Of a DNA stretch of 36,602 nt, positions 17,562-27,198 are shown in pieces (the first letter of the stretch is position 1; the number at the start of each line of letters is the position of its first letter). The notes beneath the pieces are model-generated. The model was given only the letters and a program-made list of their open reading frames with translations, was not told where the DNA came from and did no database searches. The translations under genes and the position numbers were made by a program. This DNA is from Thermoplasmata archaeon (GTDB taxonomy: Archaea > Thermoplasmatota > Thermoplasmata > Thermoplasmatales > ARK-15): the NCBI GenBank assembly GCA_023261745.1, contig JAGDXR010000042.1, positions 1,373-37,974 of the forward strand. The letters run 5' to 3'.

Positions 17562-18260
17562 ATGGTAAGGCTGGAGGATGCTGTAGTAGCCAGGTATGAA
17601 TATAAGGGGCATCATTTTGAAATACTCATAGATCCGAATATCATAGATGCAGTTAAGGATGGTAAAATAAAGAACATTGTTGATTACATGGTAATAGATC
17701 AGGTTTTTAAAGATGCAAGGAAAGGAGACAAGATTGGTGAAGAGGTTCTCAAGGATGTTTTTGGCACAACTGATATAAATGAGATTGCGAGGACCATAAT
17801 TTCTAAGGGACAGGTACAGCTTACCACGGAACAGAGAAGAAAGATGCTTGAGGATAAAAAGAAGCAGATAGTTTCGGAAATAGCCAAGAATGCAATAAAT
17901 CCACAGACCAATACTCCGCATCCTCCTCAAAGGATTGAAAAGGCGATTGAAGAAGCAAAGGTGCATATAGATCCTTTTAAAAGTGTCCAGGAACAGATCC
18001 CGGGTGTAATCAAAGCTATAAGCAGATTAATACCCATCAAGATTGAAAAATTGAAGATAGAGATAAAGGTAAGCGGTGAAGCATACGGAAAAATATATCA
18101 GGACATAATTCGAATGGGAAATCTTGTAAGGGAGGAATGGCTGGACAACGGAAGCTGGGTTGGAGTTGTTGAAATCCCGGCAGGCATGCAGACTGAATTT
18201 TTTGACATGCTGAATAAAAAACTCCATGGAAATCTGGAAAGCAGGATTCTAAAAGGGTGA
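17562..18260 (+). CDS. Ribosome maturation protein SBDS (Sdo1)
   Basis: The 232-residue protein is the archaeal SBDS orthologue, which acts in late maturation of the large ribosomal subunit. The N-terminal FYSH domain (about 1-90), the three-helix domain with '[16 protein letters not shown]' (about 87-165) and the C-terminal ferredoxin-like domain (about 170-232) are all present, with the typical 'P[14 protein letters not shown]' linker. It begins 9 bases after psmA and ends 5 bases before the preferred rrp4 start. Context with exosome genes is the conserved archaeal arrangement linking ribosome assembly and RNA decay. Confidence 0.96.
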   Translation: MVRLEDAVVARYEYKGHHFEILIDPNIIDAVKDGKIKNIVDYMVIDQVFKDARKGDKIGEEVLKDVFGTTDINEIARTIISKGQVQLTTEQRRKMLEDKKKQIVSEIAKNAINPQTNTPHPPQRIEKAIEEAKVHIDPFKSVQEQIPGVIKAISRLIPIKIEKLKIEIKVSGEAYGKIYQDIIRMGNLVREEWLDNGSWVGVVEIPAGMQTEFFDMLNKKLHGNLESRILKG

Positions 18261-18265
18261 AAAAT

Positions 18266-18931
18266 ATGGAAAACAGCAATATTCGAGAGATAGTATTGCC
18301 TGGTGATATGGTTGACCTTCAGGGCAACAAACCGGGCACTGGAATTTATATGGAAGATGGAAAGGCGTATTCTGAAATACTTGGTGTAAAGACGGTAAGG
18401 TCAGGTTATGTGAATATAATTCCCCTAACGGGGAGGTATCATCCACAGAAAGGAGACAAGGTCATAGGAAAGGTAATTGATGTTCTTCCATCGAACTGGG
18501 TTCTGGACATCAATGCGCCCTATCTGGCACCCCTTCATGTTAATGAGACGTCATGGAAGATTGACTTCGGTGATACGGGAAAGTTCCTTAACATAGGGGA
18601 TACTGTTCTGGCCAAGATAATGAGCGTAAATGAAGTCAAGCAGGTATGGCTGACCATGAAGGAGCAGGGTCTGAGGAAACTTGAGGGTGGACACATCATA
18701 TCAGTATCCCCGACCAAGGTTCCAAGGATCATAGGAAAGGAGGGGTCCATGATAAAAATGTTGAAGGAGACAACAAACACAAAGATATACATCGGACAGA
18801 ACGGAGTTATATGGATTGACGGTGAAACAGATAACATTCTTAAGGTTGTTGGCGCAATAAGGATGATCGAAAGGGAAGCCCATACAATTGGGTTAACCGA
18901 CAGGATAAAGGAATATCTCAATAAAAGTTAA
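18266..18931 (+). CDS. rrp4: Exosome complex RNA-binding protein Rrp4
   Basis: This 221-residue cap subunit of the archaeal exosome binds RNA and feeds it to the Rrp41/Rrp42 ring. It has the N-terminal domain (with 'VLPGDMVD'), an S1 domain (about 60-135, 'KGDKVIGKVIDVLPSNWVLDI') and a KH domain with the GxxG loop in 'RIIGKEGSMI'. A GTG at 18257 is also in frame, but GGGTGA at 18255-18260 is at ribosome-site distance from the ATG at 18266, which is therefore preferred. The order rrp4-rrp41-rrp42 is the standard exosome operon. Confidence 0.96.
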   Translation: MENSNIREIVLPGDMVDLQGNKPGTGIYMEDGKAYSEILGVKTVRSGYVNIIPLTGRYHPQKGDKVIGKVIDVLPSNWVLDINAPYLAPLHVNETSWKIDFGDTGKFLNIGDTVLAKIMSVNEVKQVWLTMKEQGLRKLEGGHIISVSPTKVPRIIGKEGSMIKMLKETTNTKIYIGQNGVIWIDGETDNILKVVGAIRMIEREAHTIGLTDRIKEYLNKS

Positions 18932-18943
18932 AGGTGGTATAAA

Positions 18944-19690
18944 ATGTCTGGTATGAAGAGTGATGTGAAACTTATTGATGAATCTGGAAAGAGGATTGAC
19001 GGAAGACTTTTTAATGAAATGAGGCCAATAAAGATTGAAGCAGGAATACTCGAAAGAGCGGATGGGTCGGCGTACATAGAATGGGGTAATAATAAAATAA
19101 TTGCTGCTGTATTTGGGCCAAGGGAAATATATCCCAAGCACATTCAGGATCCGAGCAAGGCCGTCCTGAGAGCGAGGTATAACATGGCAGCATTCAGTGT
19201 AGATGAAAGGAAAAAGCCCGGACCGGACAGGAGGTCTGTGGAACTATCTCTGGTCATTTCAAATGCGCTGAGTTCAGTTGTATTTCTTGAGCAGTATCCA
19301 AGGACTGCCATAGATGTGTTCATTGAAGTTCTTCAGGCGGATGCCGGGACAAGGATAGCTGGTTTGACCGCTGCGTCAGTTGCACTGGCCGATGCCGGAA
19401 TACCCATGAAGGACCTCATTGCCGGTTGTGCAGTAGGAAAAGTTGAAAACACGATCGTTCTTGATCTTAACAAGGATGAGGATAATTATGGTCAGGCCGA
19501 TATGCCCGTGGCAATAATACCAAGGACAAAGGAGATAGTTCTTTTCCAGATGGATGGGGACATGGATTATCAGGAAATAAAAAATGGACTTAACATGGCA
19601 CTTGATGCATCAATGAAGGTATATGAGATTGAAAAGGAAGCACTGAAGAATAAATACATAAAGCTTGCGGGAGGCGATTCAGATGAGTAA
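18944..19690 (+). CDS. rrp41: Exosome catalytic subunit Rrp41
   Basis: The 248-residue RNase PH-type subunit carries the phosphorolytic 3'-5' exoribonuclease site of the exosome ring. 'GKRIDGRLFNEMRPI' opens the domain, 'GPREIYPKH' and 'YNMAAFSVDERKKPGPDRRS' hold RNA-contacting arginines, 'QADAGTRIAGLTAAS' the phosphate site, and 'DNYGQADMPVA' the metal/catalytic aspartates. All are intact. GGTGG lies 6 bases before the ATG. The 3' end overlaps rrp42 by 8 bases. Confidence 0.97.
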   Translation: MSGMKSDVKLIDESGKRIDGRLFNEMRPIKIEAGILERADGSAYIEWGNNKIIAAVFGPREIYPKHIQDPSKAVLRARYNMAAFSVDERKKPGPDRRSVELSLVISNALSSVVFLEQYPRTAIDVFIEVLQADAGTRIAGLTAASVALADAGIPMKDLIAGCAVGKVENTIVLDLNKDEDNYGQADMPVAIIPRTKEIVLFQMDGDMDYQEIKNGLNMALDASMKVYEIEKEALKNKYIKLAGGDSDE

Positions 19691-20477
19691 GTTTACCGAG
19701 AATGTGGTTTCTGAAATCACAAAGGATTATATTAAAAAGCTTTTAGAAAAGGGCACAAGGCTCGATGGCAGGACGGCGGATGAATACAGAAAAATTGAAG
19801 TTCAGAGAAATTTCATACCAAGAGCTGATGGTTCAGCACTCGTAAAAATTGGAAAAACTCAGGTTCTTGTAGGTGTAAAGGTTGAAAAGGGGCCACCGTT
19901 TCCAGACACACCGAATCTTGGAATACTGGCAACCAATGCCGAACTTGTTCCACTGGCCAGTCCAACATTTGAACCGGGTCCACCGGGAGAGGAGGCCATA
20001 GAACTGGCAAGGGTTGTTGACAGGGGGATAAGGGAAGGAAAGGTAATAGATCTGGAAAAACTCGTAATAAAGGAAAACGAACTCGTATGGGTTGTATTTG
20101 CGGATATTCATGTATTGGATTATGATGGAAACCTGTTTGACGCATCATCTCTTGCAACCATGATAGCATTGCTTAATACAAAGGTTCCTGCCAAAAGGAA
20201 TGATCTGGGTGAAGATTTCAACCTGCCCATAAATCACATAGCCGTAGCAAATACATTCGTAAAGATTGGAGACAATATTGTTGTTGATCCAAATCTTGAT
20301 GAGGAGAACATTGCAACGGCAAGGATAACAGTATCAACGACCGAAGATGGCAAAGTGCACGCAATACAGAAAGGCCTTGAAGGATCATTTACATATGAGG
20401 AAATACTGAATACAATAGATTCAGCAAAGAGGATAGGAAAAGATATAAGGGAGAACATCATATCTGGGGTGGATTGA
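19683..20477 (+). CDS. rrp42: Exosome non-catalytic ring subunit Rrp42
   Basis: A 264-residue RNase PH-fold protein that pairs with Rrp41 to make the hexameric exosome ring. It shows 'GTRLDGRTADEYRKIEV', 'ADGSALVKIGKTQVLVGVK' and 'GPPGEEAIELARVVDRGIRE', all typical of Rrp42, and lacks the Rrp41 catalytic aspartates. An upstream in-frame TTG (19665) is rejected because GGGAGGCGAT (from 19669) is a ribosome site for the ATG at 19683. The start lies within the last codons of rrp41, so the two are translationally coupled, as fits a 1:1 complex. Confidence 0.96.
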   Translation: MSKFTENVVSEITKDYIKKLLEKGTRLDGRTADEYRKIEVQRNFIPRADGSALVKIGKTQVLVGVKVEKGPPFPDTPNLGILATNAELVPLASPTFEPGPPGEEAIELARVVDRGIREGKVIDLEKLVIKENELVWVVFADIHVLDYDGNLFDASSLATMIALLNTKVPAKRNDLGEDFNLPINHIAVANTFVKIGDNIVVDPNLDEENIATARITVSTTEDGKVHAIQKGLEGSFTYEEILNTIDSAKRIGKDIRENIISGVD

Positions 20478-20478
20478 T

Positions 20479-20739
20479 ATGTCTAGGAGGACAAAGAAGG
20501 TTGGCATTGCCGGGAGATTCGGGCCCAGGTATGGAGTTGCCCCCAAAAAGCAGTGGAAGGACATCATGGAACTGAGAATTCAGTATTATGAATGTCCCAG
20601 CTGTGGGCACAGGACATTGAGAAGGGTCAGCACATCCATCTGGGAATGCAGGAGATGCGGGTATACCTTTGCCGGAGGAGCTTACATTCCTTTTGTAAAG
20701 AAAGAAATATCAAAGGAGGGGGAAAATGTCAAACTTTAG
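20479..20739 (+). CDS. rpl37ae: Large-subunit ribosomal protein L37Ae (eL43)
   Basis: The 86-residue zinc-ribbon ribosomal protein has C-x2-C ('CPSCGHRTL') and a second C-x2-C ('CRRCGYTFAGGAY'), binding one zinc. The N-terminus 'SRRTKKVGIAGRFGPRYG' is the rRNA-contacting tail typical of L37Ae. The ATG is one base beyond the rrp42 stop. The last 14 bases overlap rpoP. Confidence 0.97.
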   Translation: MSRRTKKVGIAGRFGPRYGVAPKKQWKDIMELRIQYYECPSCGHRTLRRVSTSIWECRRCGYTFAGGAYIPFVKKEISKEGENVKL

Positions 20740-20863
20740 ATGTGCCATATGTGGCAGAATACATGAAGGAGAACTCACTCCACAGAACCTTGTCTGTGAG
20801 TGTGGTTCAACAATATTTTACAAGGAGAGACCGAATACAAAGGTAACATTTTCATCTGATTAA
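20726..20863 (+). CDS. rpoP: RNA polymerase subunit P (Rpo12)
   Basis: This 45-residue protein begins MSNFRCAICGRIHEGEL and ends in KERPNTKVTFSSD. It corresponds to the small zinc-binding subunit Rpo12/Rpb12 that bridges Rpo3 and Rpo2 in the archaeal polymerase. The family ending 'C-G-S-x-I-x-Y-K-E-R-P' is clear and the position after L37Ae is the conserved one. GGAGGGGG (about 20715-20722) lies just before the ATG, which is inside the L37Ae gene (14-base overlap). Oddly, the second cysteine pair is C-E-C (one residue between) where the family normally has C-x2-C. Confidence 0.92.
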   Translation: MSNFRCAICGRIHEGELTPQNLVCECGSTIFYKERPNTKVTFSSD

Positions 20864-20895
20864 ATATTTTATTCTTTATAGAAAGCAAATACCAA

Positions 20896-20907
20896 AAAAA
20901 TTTTTAT
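20896..20907 (+). promoter_or_regulatory. TATA-like element before aglB
   Basis: AAATTTTTATTA in the 80-base gap after rpoP predicts a start near 20930. It suggests that aglB is expressed separately from the exosome operon. Confidence 0.4.
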
Positions 20908-20958
20908 TAACCGTGCAATCTCAGGTTACATTATAAATGGGGAATGGTGAAAGTCTGT

Positions 20959-23900
20959 ATGCGCATACAAATGGATGAAAGTGCAAGAAAGGCCTTGTTA
21001 TTATCGGTGGTACTGGCAGTTATAGTTATCCTGGGATTTTTCCTCAGGACGTATTATGTGCTTGGTGTTTCCGTACAGAGTAATTTTGGTGTGTCAGGCG
21101 GTTCAGACAGTTTTTACCATGAAAGGGTAATACAATATATTGTATCCACAGGCCATCAGCTCATAAGGGATCCTTTATTAAACTATCCGGTTGGGGCCAA
21201 CGATCCCAGACCTCCATTTTTTGAATGGTCTGTGGTTTCAATGGCATACATGTATTTACCATTCGTAAAGGGTATGGGGGATGCTCTTGGATATTCCCTG
21301 ATTTTAATTTCCGCAATATTTGGTGGTCTCATAGCAATACCGACATACCTTATGGGTGCAGAGGCGTTTAATAAGAGAGTTGGCATGATATCTGCATTGC
21401 TCATAGCAACAAGCGCATCCAACATGATGAGGAGTATGGCATCATGGGGAGGATATGATGTTACAATCCTGTTTTTTGCAATGTGGGCATGGTATTTCTT
21501 CCTCAAGGCAGTAAAAACGGTTAAATATGACGTCTGGGTGGAAAATTATTTTGACCGGAAATCGTTGTTGAGGGGAATAAGGGCTTACTTTTCAAACAAC
21601 GAAAGGTCACTTCTATATTCTGCTCTTGCTGGCATAAGTTTTGGGACAATCGTTCTTATGTGGCAGGGTTTTGCATATGTTGAGGTAATCATACTGCTCT
21701 ATGTTGTTTTTCAGGTTCTGTATAACAGAATAAGAAACACGTCATCATTCCATCTTTTCTGGATAACAGTCTTTCTTGGTTTATTTGCATATCCCCTGGC
21801 CATACCATTCTATTATGTTGATGTTACCAATATATTCACAAATACATATTTCAGCACACCTCTGTATATCTGGCTTTTCGTTCTGATTTTTATTTCAATT
21901 GTTGAAATAACTGACAGGATACCATGGACATTGACATTCACAATAATAATATTATTCATAGCAGGAGTTCTTCTTGCCGGAATATTATTTTTCCCGAGTA
22001 TAATGAGGTATGTTTATACAGGAGAAGGTTATTTTGTCAAAACACCAATATATGCAACCATTGCAGAAGCCCAATCACCCACCATGGGAGAAGTTGTCAT
22101 GAGTGTTGGAGTTGGGGTATTCTTCCTGTGGGTAGCCGGCCTGATTTTCATGATATGGGAGATGAGAAAGAAAAGGGCAGAATATTACATATATTTCATA
22201 ATATTCTCACTGATTTCCGTTTACATGGCATTTGCAGCGGCCAGGTTCATATATGAAGCCTCACCTGCATTTATAATTCCGGCGGCATACATGCTTGATA
22301 AGATAGTTGAAAGGTTGAAAATATATGAAATGGCTTCAAGCATTAAGGAACTCTCATTTTCATGGAGAACACTTTTAAGGAGAGGCATAAAATGGGGAAA
22401 GGTTTCAGCCATAATACTGATTGCATTTCTTGTCATTCTGCCCAACATGTGGGCTGCTGTGGATTCGGCAATACCGTTCAATACCAAGGCTCAATATGAT
22501 CAACAGGTATACAATATGATGCCATCATTCTTGAGGCCACAGAATTACACTCCACCATATTATTTGGGGGCATATGGCGTGGAAATAGATAACAATCAGA
22601 CTGATCCCTGGGTAATGGCACTGCAATGGTTTTCACAGCAGGACACTAACTATCCTCCAGCACAGAGGCCAGGTTTCATATCATGGTGGGATTACGGTTT
22701 TCAGGAAATAGAGCAGGGTCAACATCCTACCGTGGCAGACAACTTCCAGTATGGTTATCAGATAGCAGGTCAGGCACTGATGGCACAGAATGAATCCCAG
22801 GAAATATCGTTTTACATTGCAAGATTGCTGGATGCAACGCTATTCAACAGTACTTACGGATCTGGGGTACAGCATATACTAAATGAATATCTCGGTGAAA
22901 ATGAAACCGGAAAAATAATCCAGTATTATACGGTTTTGATGAAAAATCCAGAGCCTTATATAAAAGAAATAATATCAAATCCGAAATATTACGGTAATTT
23001 TTCAGCAAATCTATCCAATGTAAATGCAAAATATGTAATGATAATGGGAGACCTTTCTAACAAATATAATGAAAACACATTAATCAATCTATATGTATCT
23101 TTGGAGAGGTATACCGGTCTGGGAATAGATTATTTTGCAACGGATTACAGGCTGTTTCCATTATCCGGTATGGATACCGGTATATTTTATGCTCCTGCAT
23201 ATCTCTCTGGCAGGGTGACGGAAAACATCAATGGAGAATTCATACCGGTTGACTTTTACAATATTGTAGCCGTCGATGTGAACGGGAATATGTATCCCCT
23301 TAACCAGATTCCCGCCAATGCTCAGATAGTAAATTATGAAATTCAATACAAGCCAATGTTCTTCAATACAATGCTATACAGGGCATATGTAGGATATTCA
23401 GGAATCAATCTGGGGATGGGCCCACAGATACCAGGACTGTCATCAAATATGTCATATTATCCTGTAATGCCGGCATGGAATTTAACGCACTTTGAAGTCG
23501 TTTATTCAATGGCTTTCTGGAACCCTTATAAGGATTATCAGAATCATACAGGTGCATGGAGGCCGATTCCACTCCAGGAAGCATACTATCTGCAGAAGCA
23601 GGGAAATGGAACAGTGGTATTGTTTCCCTCAGCAAGGGATCTGCTGCAGCAGAATGTTATAATTTTGAAATTTTATCCTGGAGCAATAATAGAGGGAAGA
23701 ATATCACTGCCAAATGGTCAACCTTTATCGCATGTCCTTGTTACACTGGATGACCAGTACGGAATACCGCATACGTATGTATATACAAATTCTCAGGGTT
23801 ATTATAAATTATATGGAGTAGCAGGAAACGATACGATTATTGTATCAACCGATGGAGGGTTTAACAGTCTTTACCTTACAGAAAAAACCATACTGACATC

Positions 23901-26900
23901 CAGGCACATTTACATATCAAATGATCAGGCTCTGAGGATTGAGACAGGTCTAAATGAATATGGCATGCCAAATTATTATGTTCCTGAAAATTTCATTGTA
24001 AATGAATCAAATATAAATGGCATGGTGTTTTATCAGTTCAATAAAAATGCAACATTTTCATATGGAGATATTCCACTTGGAAATTCAACAATATATCTCG
24101 TTAACAGTACATATGGGTTAAACTACTCATCAACTGTAAAAAATACAGGTTATTATTCCATAAATAATATAATACCTCATTATTATAACATATACATAAA
24201 AGTAAACAATACATTCAGTTACATAGGAAATGTAACCATGACACCGGGAGAAAATCTCACAAAGGATATTCCGATAAAACCGGGTGTCATCCAGGGACTG
24301 GTTCTCTATCCTAACGGCACGGCTGTAAAAAATCCAGTACTCAAATTATCAAATGGTATCGTTGTCAGGGGTACCGTTTTTGGTGAATATACCATATATA
24401 CACCTCCGGGCACGTTTGTCCTTTCAGTGATAAAGAATGGATATTATGCAAAGCCCATAAAGGTATCAATACTCAACTGGGGAATGAACACAACGGAAGA
24501 TATAACACTGAGTGCTTCATACAATGTTACTTTAAAGGTATTTTTGAACAATCAGGCCGTTGAGGGTGCCATGGTCAGATTGATAGATGAATTCAATTTC
24601 CAGAATGAATTCATATTTTATTCGAATTCCAATGGCATAATATATGGCCAGCTACCTTATGGATATTATTCCATTTATGCTCTATACAGCGAAAATGGGA
24701 ATACCTATTCATACATTGGAAACCTGACCGCAAATAATACTGGCATGATTAATATCAATTTGAGGATTTCCTATCCCGTATACGGATATGTTTATGCAGG
24801 CAAATTAAGGGAAGGAAATGTTGAAGTGATGTTTTTAAACGGCTATAATTTTATAAGACTATATACCAACAGTTCAGGATATTACTACGTTTACCTTCCA
24901 CAGGGTATATACAATGTGGGAACATATTATACAAACAGTTCAGAATATTATTCATATTATGGCCAGGTTACGGTGACTGCACCAATTCAAACCGATCTAT
25001 ATATGTCAAAGGCATTTTCAGTAAACGGTTCCCTGATATCCGGAATGCTCAGGATGAAAATGGGTGTAGTATTCCTCAAAGGGCCTGAAGGTGTAATGTA
25101 TGAAACATACGTTTCACCGGATGGGGATTTCTATTTCTATCCCAATTTTAATAATTACAAAATATATGCATTTATACCGGGTTATTATGTTAATAACATA
25201 TCACAGATGAAGAATTTCATACAGGTCAATCTCAACCCCCAGCCTGTAAGATTATACGGCCACCTAAATTATTCAGAATATTACAATGGAACTGTAAAAA
25301 TAATATTCGAGAGCGGAAAGAATATGTATTACATTGAAACGGACAACAGATCATATTCAATTTATCTGCCTCCGGGATCATACAATGTATCTGTGGAAGC
25401 CAGTGGCCTCATGGCAACGCCAGATGTGACATTCATAGGTATAAATAACGGTGAAGGATTCTTAAACCAGAATATATACATCGATCTCAGGGCAAGGGTA
25501 ACAATCCTCCCCTATTCAGATAACATATTCTGGTTCTATCCTAACGGTTCCATAGCAAGTTATGGAAACAACGTATCATTATCCCCAGGATATTACACAT
25601 ACTATATTTACAGTGGAAGTCTCGGTTACATTGGATCAATATTCGTGAATTCATCCATCATATTCCAGACTGAAATGGTTAAATCTTATATTGCCAATAT
25701 AAATATTCAGAATTATACCGGAACAGTTAAACTGTTTATACAGTACAATGGCCATATCATATCAAAGCCAGTCATGAACAGGGTATCCCTTGTATTACCT
25801 GAAGGATTTTACCATTTCTACATAAACGAAATAATAAACGGTATGATTCCAGTATCCATTTCAGCATCTTCATATGCATTTGTATACATGAATACAAATG
25901 TTTATCTTCATATACAGTCATCACCGTACTTTGTGAGACTTTCAGGTAAAATAAATTCGGGTGGTTATTACACGAATATCATGCTTTATGGAAAATACAA
26001 TTATTCATTTGGAGGTTATTTAAATTATAATATTTCTGTATATCCAGGCAATTATGTGATATATGCATATACGTTATCCGGAATCCCTGAATCCTATATT
26101 GGATCCCTATCCGTTTTAAATTCGGAAGTCTTCAATATCAATCTTACAAAATCAAAAATTTATTATTTAAATCCCGTCGTACCCGGACATTCTTTCATGG
26201 GAACATTTAACATTTACAACGGTACATTCAATTTAACCCTGAATTATATCGGTTTGCCGGTTGAAATGGTATTAAAACCAGGTAATTACAGTTTATATGG
26301 AATATACAACACAACAGAATACGGTGTAGATGTAAAATATATAATTAATACCTCATATTCATTTGGCAATGAGGAATACATCAATCTTATATTCACAAGG
26401 GAAAATGTCAATTCCATAGAGATGAACGTTCTGACACCCAGGATCAATGCAGCAGTTGGTCAGAAACTTGTATATTATGTGGAAATTGTCAACAACGGAA
26501 ATCTTCCTGAGAATGTTACCCTTGAAAGCGTTCAGATGTGGAATGTGACATTCAATCAGACCAGGCTATTCATCATGCCATCTGAATCGAGGATTGTAAA
26601 GGCCTATTATACGGTTCAGAATACAGATACGCTCGGTCTAAATTACGTACAGATCAGGGCCTTATATGCAAACGACCTTGTTGCAGGAGCTTCTCTTCTC
26701 GTCAACGTTTCTCCATACCATTATGTATTCGTAAAATTCGGCAATCCATACGTAAATGGAAATGAAATAATCTTAAACTTCACGGTATACAATCATGGCA
26801 ATGTCAACGAAAATGTTTCATTCAGCATTCTCAATTCCATTGAATTGGATTCACTCGGATGGCATTCAAGGATCTTCAGACCTTCAAGCAACAATACATA

Positions 26901-27198
26901 TGCGGAGGTCTACACATATTCAGACACGAATATTACAGTGATATTAATTCCATACAGGTCCACATTTGCACCCATGATAAATATAGGAATATCCCTGAAT
27001 TATTCTAACATTCAGTATACAGCATATACAAACCTGACGGTACCTTCACTGGGCAATGTGTACGAGAAAATAGAAACCGGTAATATCACATACAATATAC
27101 CGAACTATAATATGGAAATAGAATATATTCTTATTGCATCCGCCGTGCTATTTTTCATATCTTTAACATACATTATGTTCAGGAGGGTTAGAAAATGA
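20959..27198 (+). CDS. aglB: Oligosaccharyltransferase AglB with a very long C-terminal extension
   Basis: AglB (STT3) moves a lipid-linked glycan onto Asn in N-x-S/T of exported proteins. With the ATG at 20944 as residue 1, the multi-helix membrane domain covers about 15-520. The metal-site aspartate is D55 in 'GGSDSFYH', the second acidic site 'WGGYDV', the external-loop motif TIAE is at 372-375 and the acceptor-binding WWDYG at 581-585. The usual architecture ends near residue 910. About 1,170 residues follow, made of repeated carboxypeptidase-regulatory/Ig-like beta units (first: 'EGRISLPNGQPLSHVLVTLD'), ending with a transmembrane helix and 'FRRVRK'. AglB proteins are normally about 800-1,000 residues, so this is an exceptional length. 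Start at 20959 is preferred because GGTGA (20946-20950) precedes it; 20944 is possible. The stop overlaps the next gene (ATGA). Confidence 0.93.
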   Translation: MRIQMDESARKALLLSVVLAVIVILGFFLRTYYVLGVSVQSNFGVSGGSDSFYHERVIQYIVSTGHQLIRDPLLNYPVGANDPRPPFFEWSVVSMAYMYLPFVKGMGDALGYSLILISAIFGGLIAIPTYLMGAEAFNKRVGMISALLIATSASNMMRSMASWGGYDVTILFFAMWAWYFFLKAVKTVKYDVWVENYFDRKSLLRGIRAYFSNNERSLLYSALAGISFGTIVLMWQGFAYVEVIILLYVVFQVLYNRIRNTSSFHLFWITVFLGLFAYPLAIPFYYVDVTNIFTNTYFSTPLYIWLFVLIFISIVEITDRIPWTLTFTIIILFIAGVLLAGILFFPSIMRYVYTGEGYFVKTPIYATIAEAQSPTMGEVVMSVGVGVFFLWVAGLIFMIWEMRKKRAEYYIYFIIFSLISVYMAFAAARFIYEASPAFIIPAAYMLDKIVERLKIYEMASSIKELSFSWRTLLRRGIKWGKVSAIILIAFLVILPNMWAAVDSAIPFNTKAQYDQQVYNMMPSFLRPQNYTPPYYLGAYGVEIDNNQTDPWVMALQWFSQQDTNYPPAQRPGFISWWDYGFQEIEQGQHPTVADNFQYGYQIAGQALMAQNESQEISFYIARLLDATLFNSTYGSGVQHILNEYLGENETGKIIQYYTVLMKNPEPYIKEIISNPKYYGNFSANLSNVNAKYVMIMGDLSNKYNENTLINLYVSLERYTGLGIDYFATDYRLFPLSGMDTGIFYAPAYLSGRVTENINGEFIPVDFYNIVAVDVNGNMYPLNQIPANAQIVNYEIQYKPMFFNTMLYRAYVGYSGINLGMGPQIPGLSSNMSYYPVMPAWNLTHFEVVYSMAFWNPYKDYQNHTGAWRPIPLQEAYYLQKQGNGTVVLFPSARDLLQQNVIILKFYPGAIIEGRISLPNGQPLSHVLVTLDDQYGIPHTYVYTNSQGYYKLYGVAGNDTIIVSTDGGFNSLYLTEKTILTSRHIYISNDQALRIETGLNEYGMPNYYVPENFIVNESNINGMVFYQFNKNATFSYGDIPLGNSTIYLVNSTYGLNYSSTVKNTGYYSINNIIPHYYNIYIKVNNTFSYIGNVTMTPGENLTKDIPIKPGVIQGLVLYPNGTAVKNPVLKLSNGIVVRGTVFGEYTIYTPPGTFVLSVIKNGYYAKPIKVSILNWGMNTTEDITLSASYNVTLKVFLNNQAVEGAMVRLIDEFNFQNEFIFYSNSNGIIYGQLPYGYYSIYALYSENGNTYSYIGNLTANNTGMININLRISYPVYGYVYAGKLREGNVEVMFLNGYNFIRLYTNSSGYYYVYLPQGIYNVGTYYTNSSEYYSYYGQVTVTAPIQTDLYMSKAFSVNGSLISGMLRMKMGVVFLKGPEGVMYETYVSPDGDFYFYPNFNNYKIYAFIPGYYVNNISQMKNFIQVNLNPQPVRLYGHLNYSEYYNGTVKIIFESGKNMYYIETDNRSYSIYLPPGSYNVSVEASGLMATPDVTFIGINNGEGFLNQNIYIDLRARVTILPYSDNIFWFYPNGSIASYGNNVSLSPGYYTYYIYSGSLGYIGSIFVNSSIIFQTEMVKSYIANINIQNYTGTVKLFIQYNGHIISKPVMNRVSLVLPEGFYHFYINEIINGMIPVSISASSYAFVYMNTNVYLHIQSSPYFVRLSGKINSGGYYTNIMLYGKYNYSFGGYLNYNISVYPGNYVIYAYTLSGIPESYIGSLSVLNSEVFNINLTKSKIYYLNPVVPGHSFMGTFNIYNGTFNLTLNYIGLPVEMVLKPGNYSLYGIYNTTEYGVDVKYIINTSYSFGNEEYINLIFTRENVNSIEMNVLTPRINAAVGQKLVYYVEIVNNGNLPENVTLESVQMWNVTFNQTRLFIMPSESRIVKAYYTVQNTDTLGLNYVQIRALYANDLVAGASLLVNVSPYHYVFVKFGNPYVNGNEIILNFTVYNHGNVNENVSFSILNSIELDSLGWHSRIFRPSSNNTYAEVYTYSDTNITVILIPYRSTFAPMINIGISLNYSNIQYTAYTNLTVPSLGNVYEKIETGNITYNIPNYNMEIEYILIASAVLFFISLTYIMFRRVRK

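Noticed and set aside
17499-17966. 155-codon minus-strand frame over the SBDS gene
   Set aside because: Shadow of a conserved gene; no promoter or ribosome site.
19813-20169. 118-codon minus-strand frame within rrp42
   Set aside because: Proline/leucine-rich antisense shadow of a conserved exosome gene.
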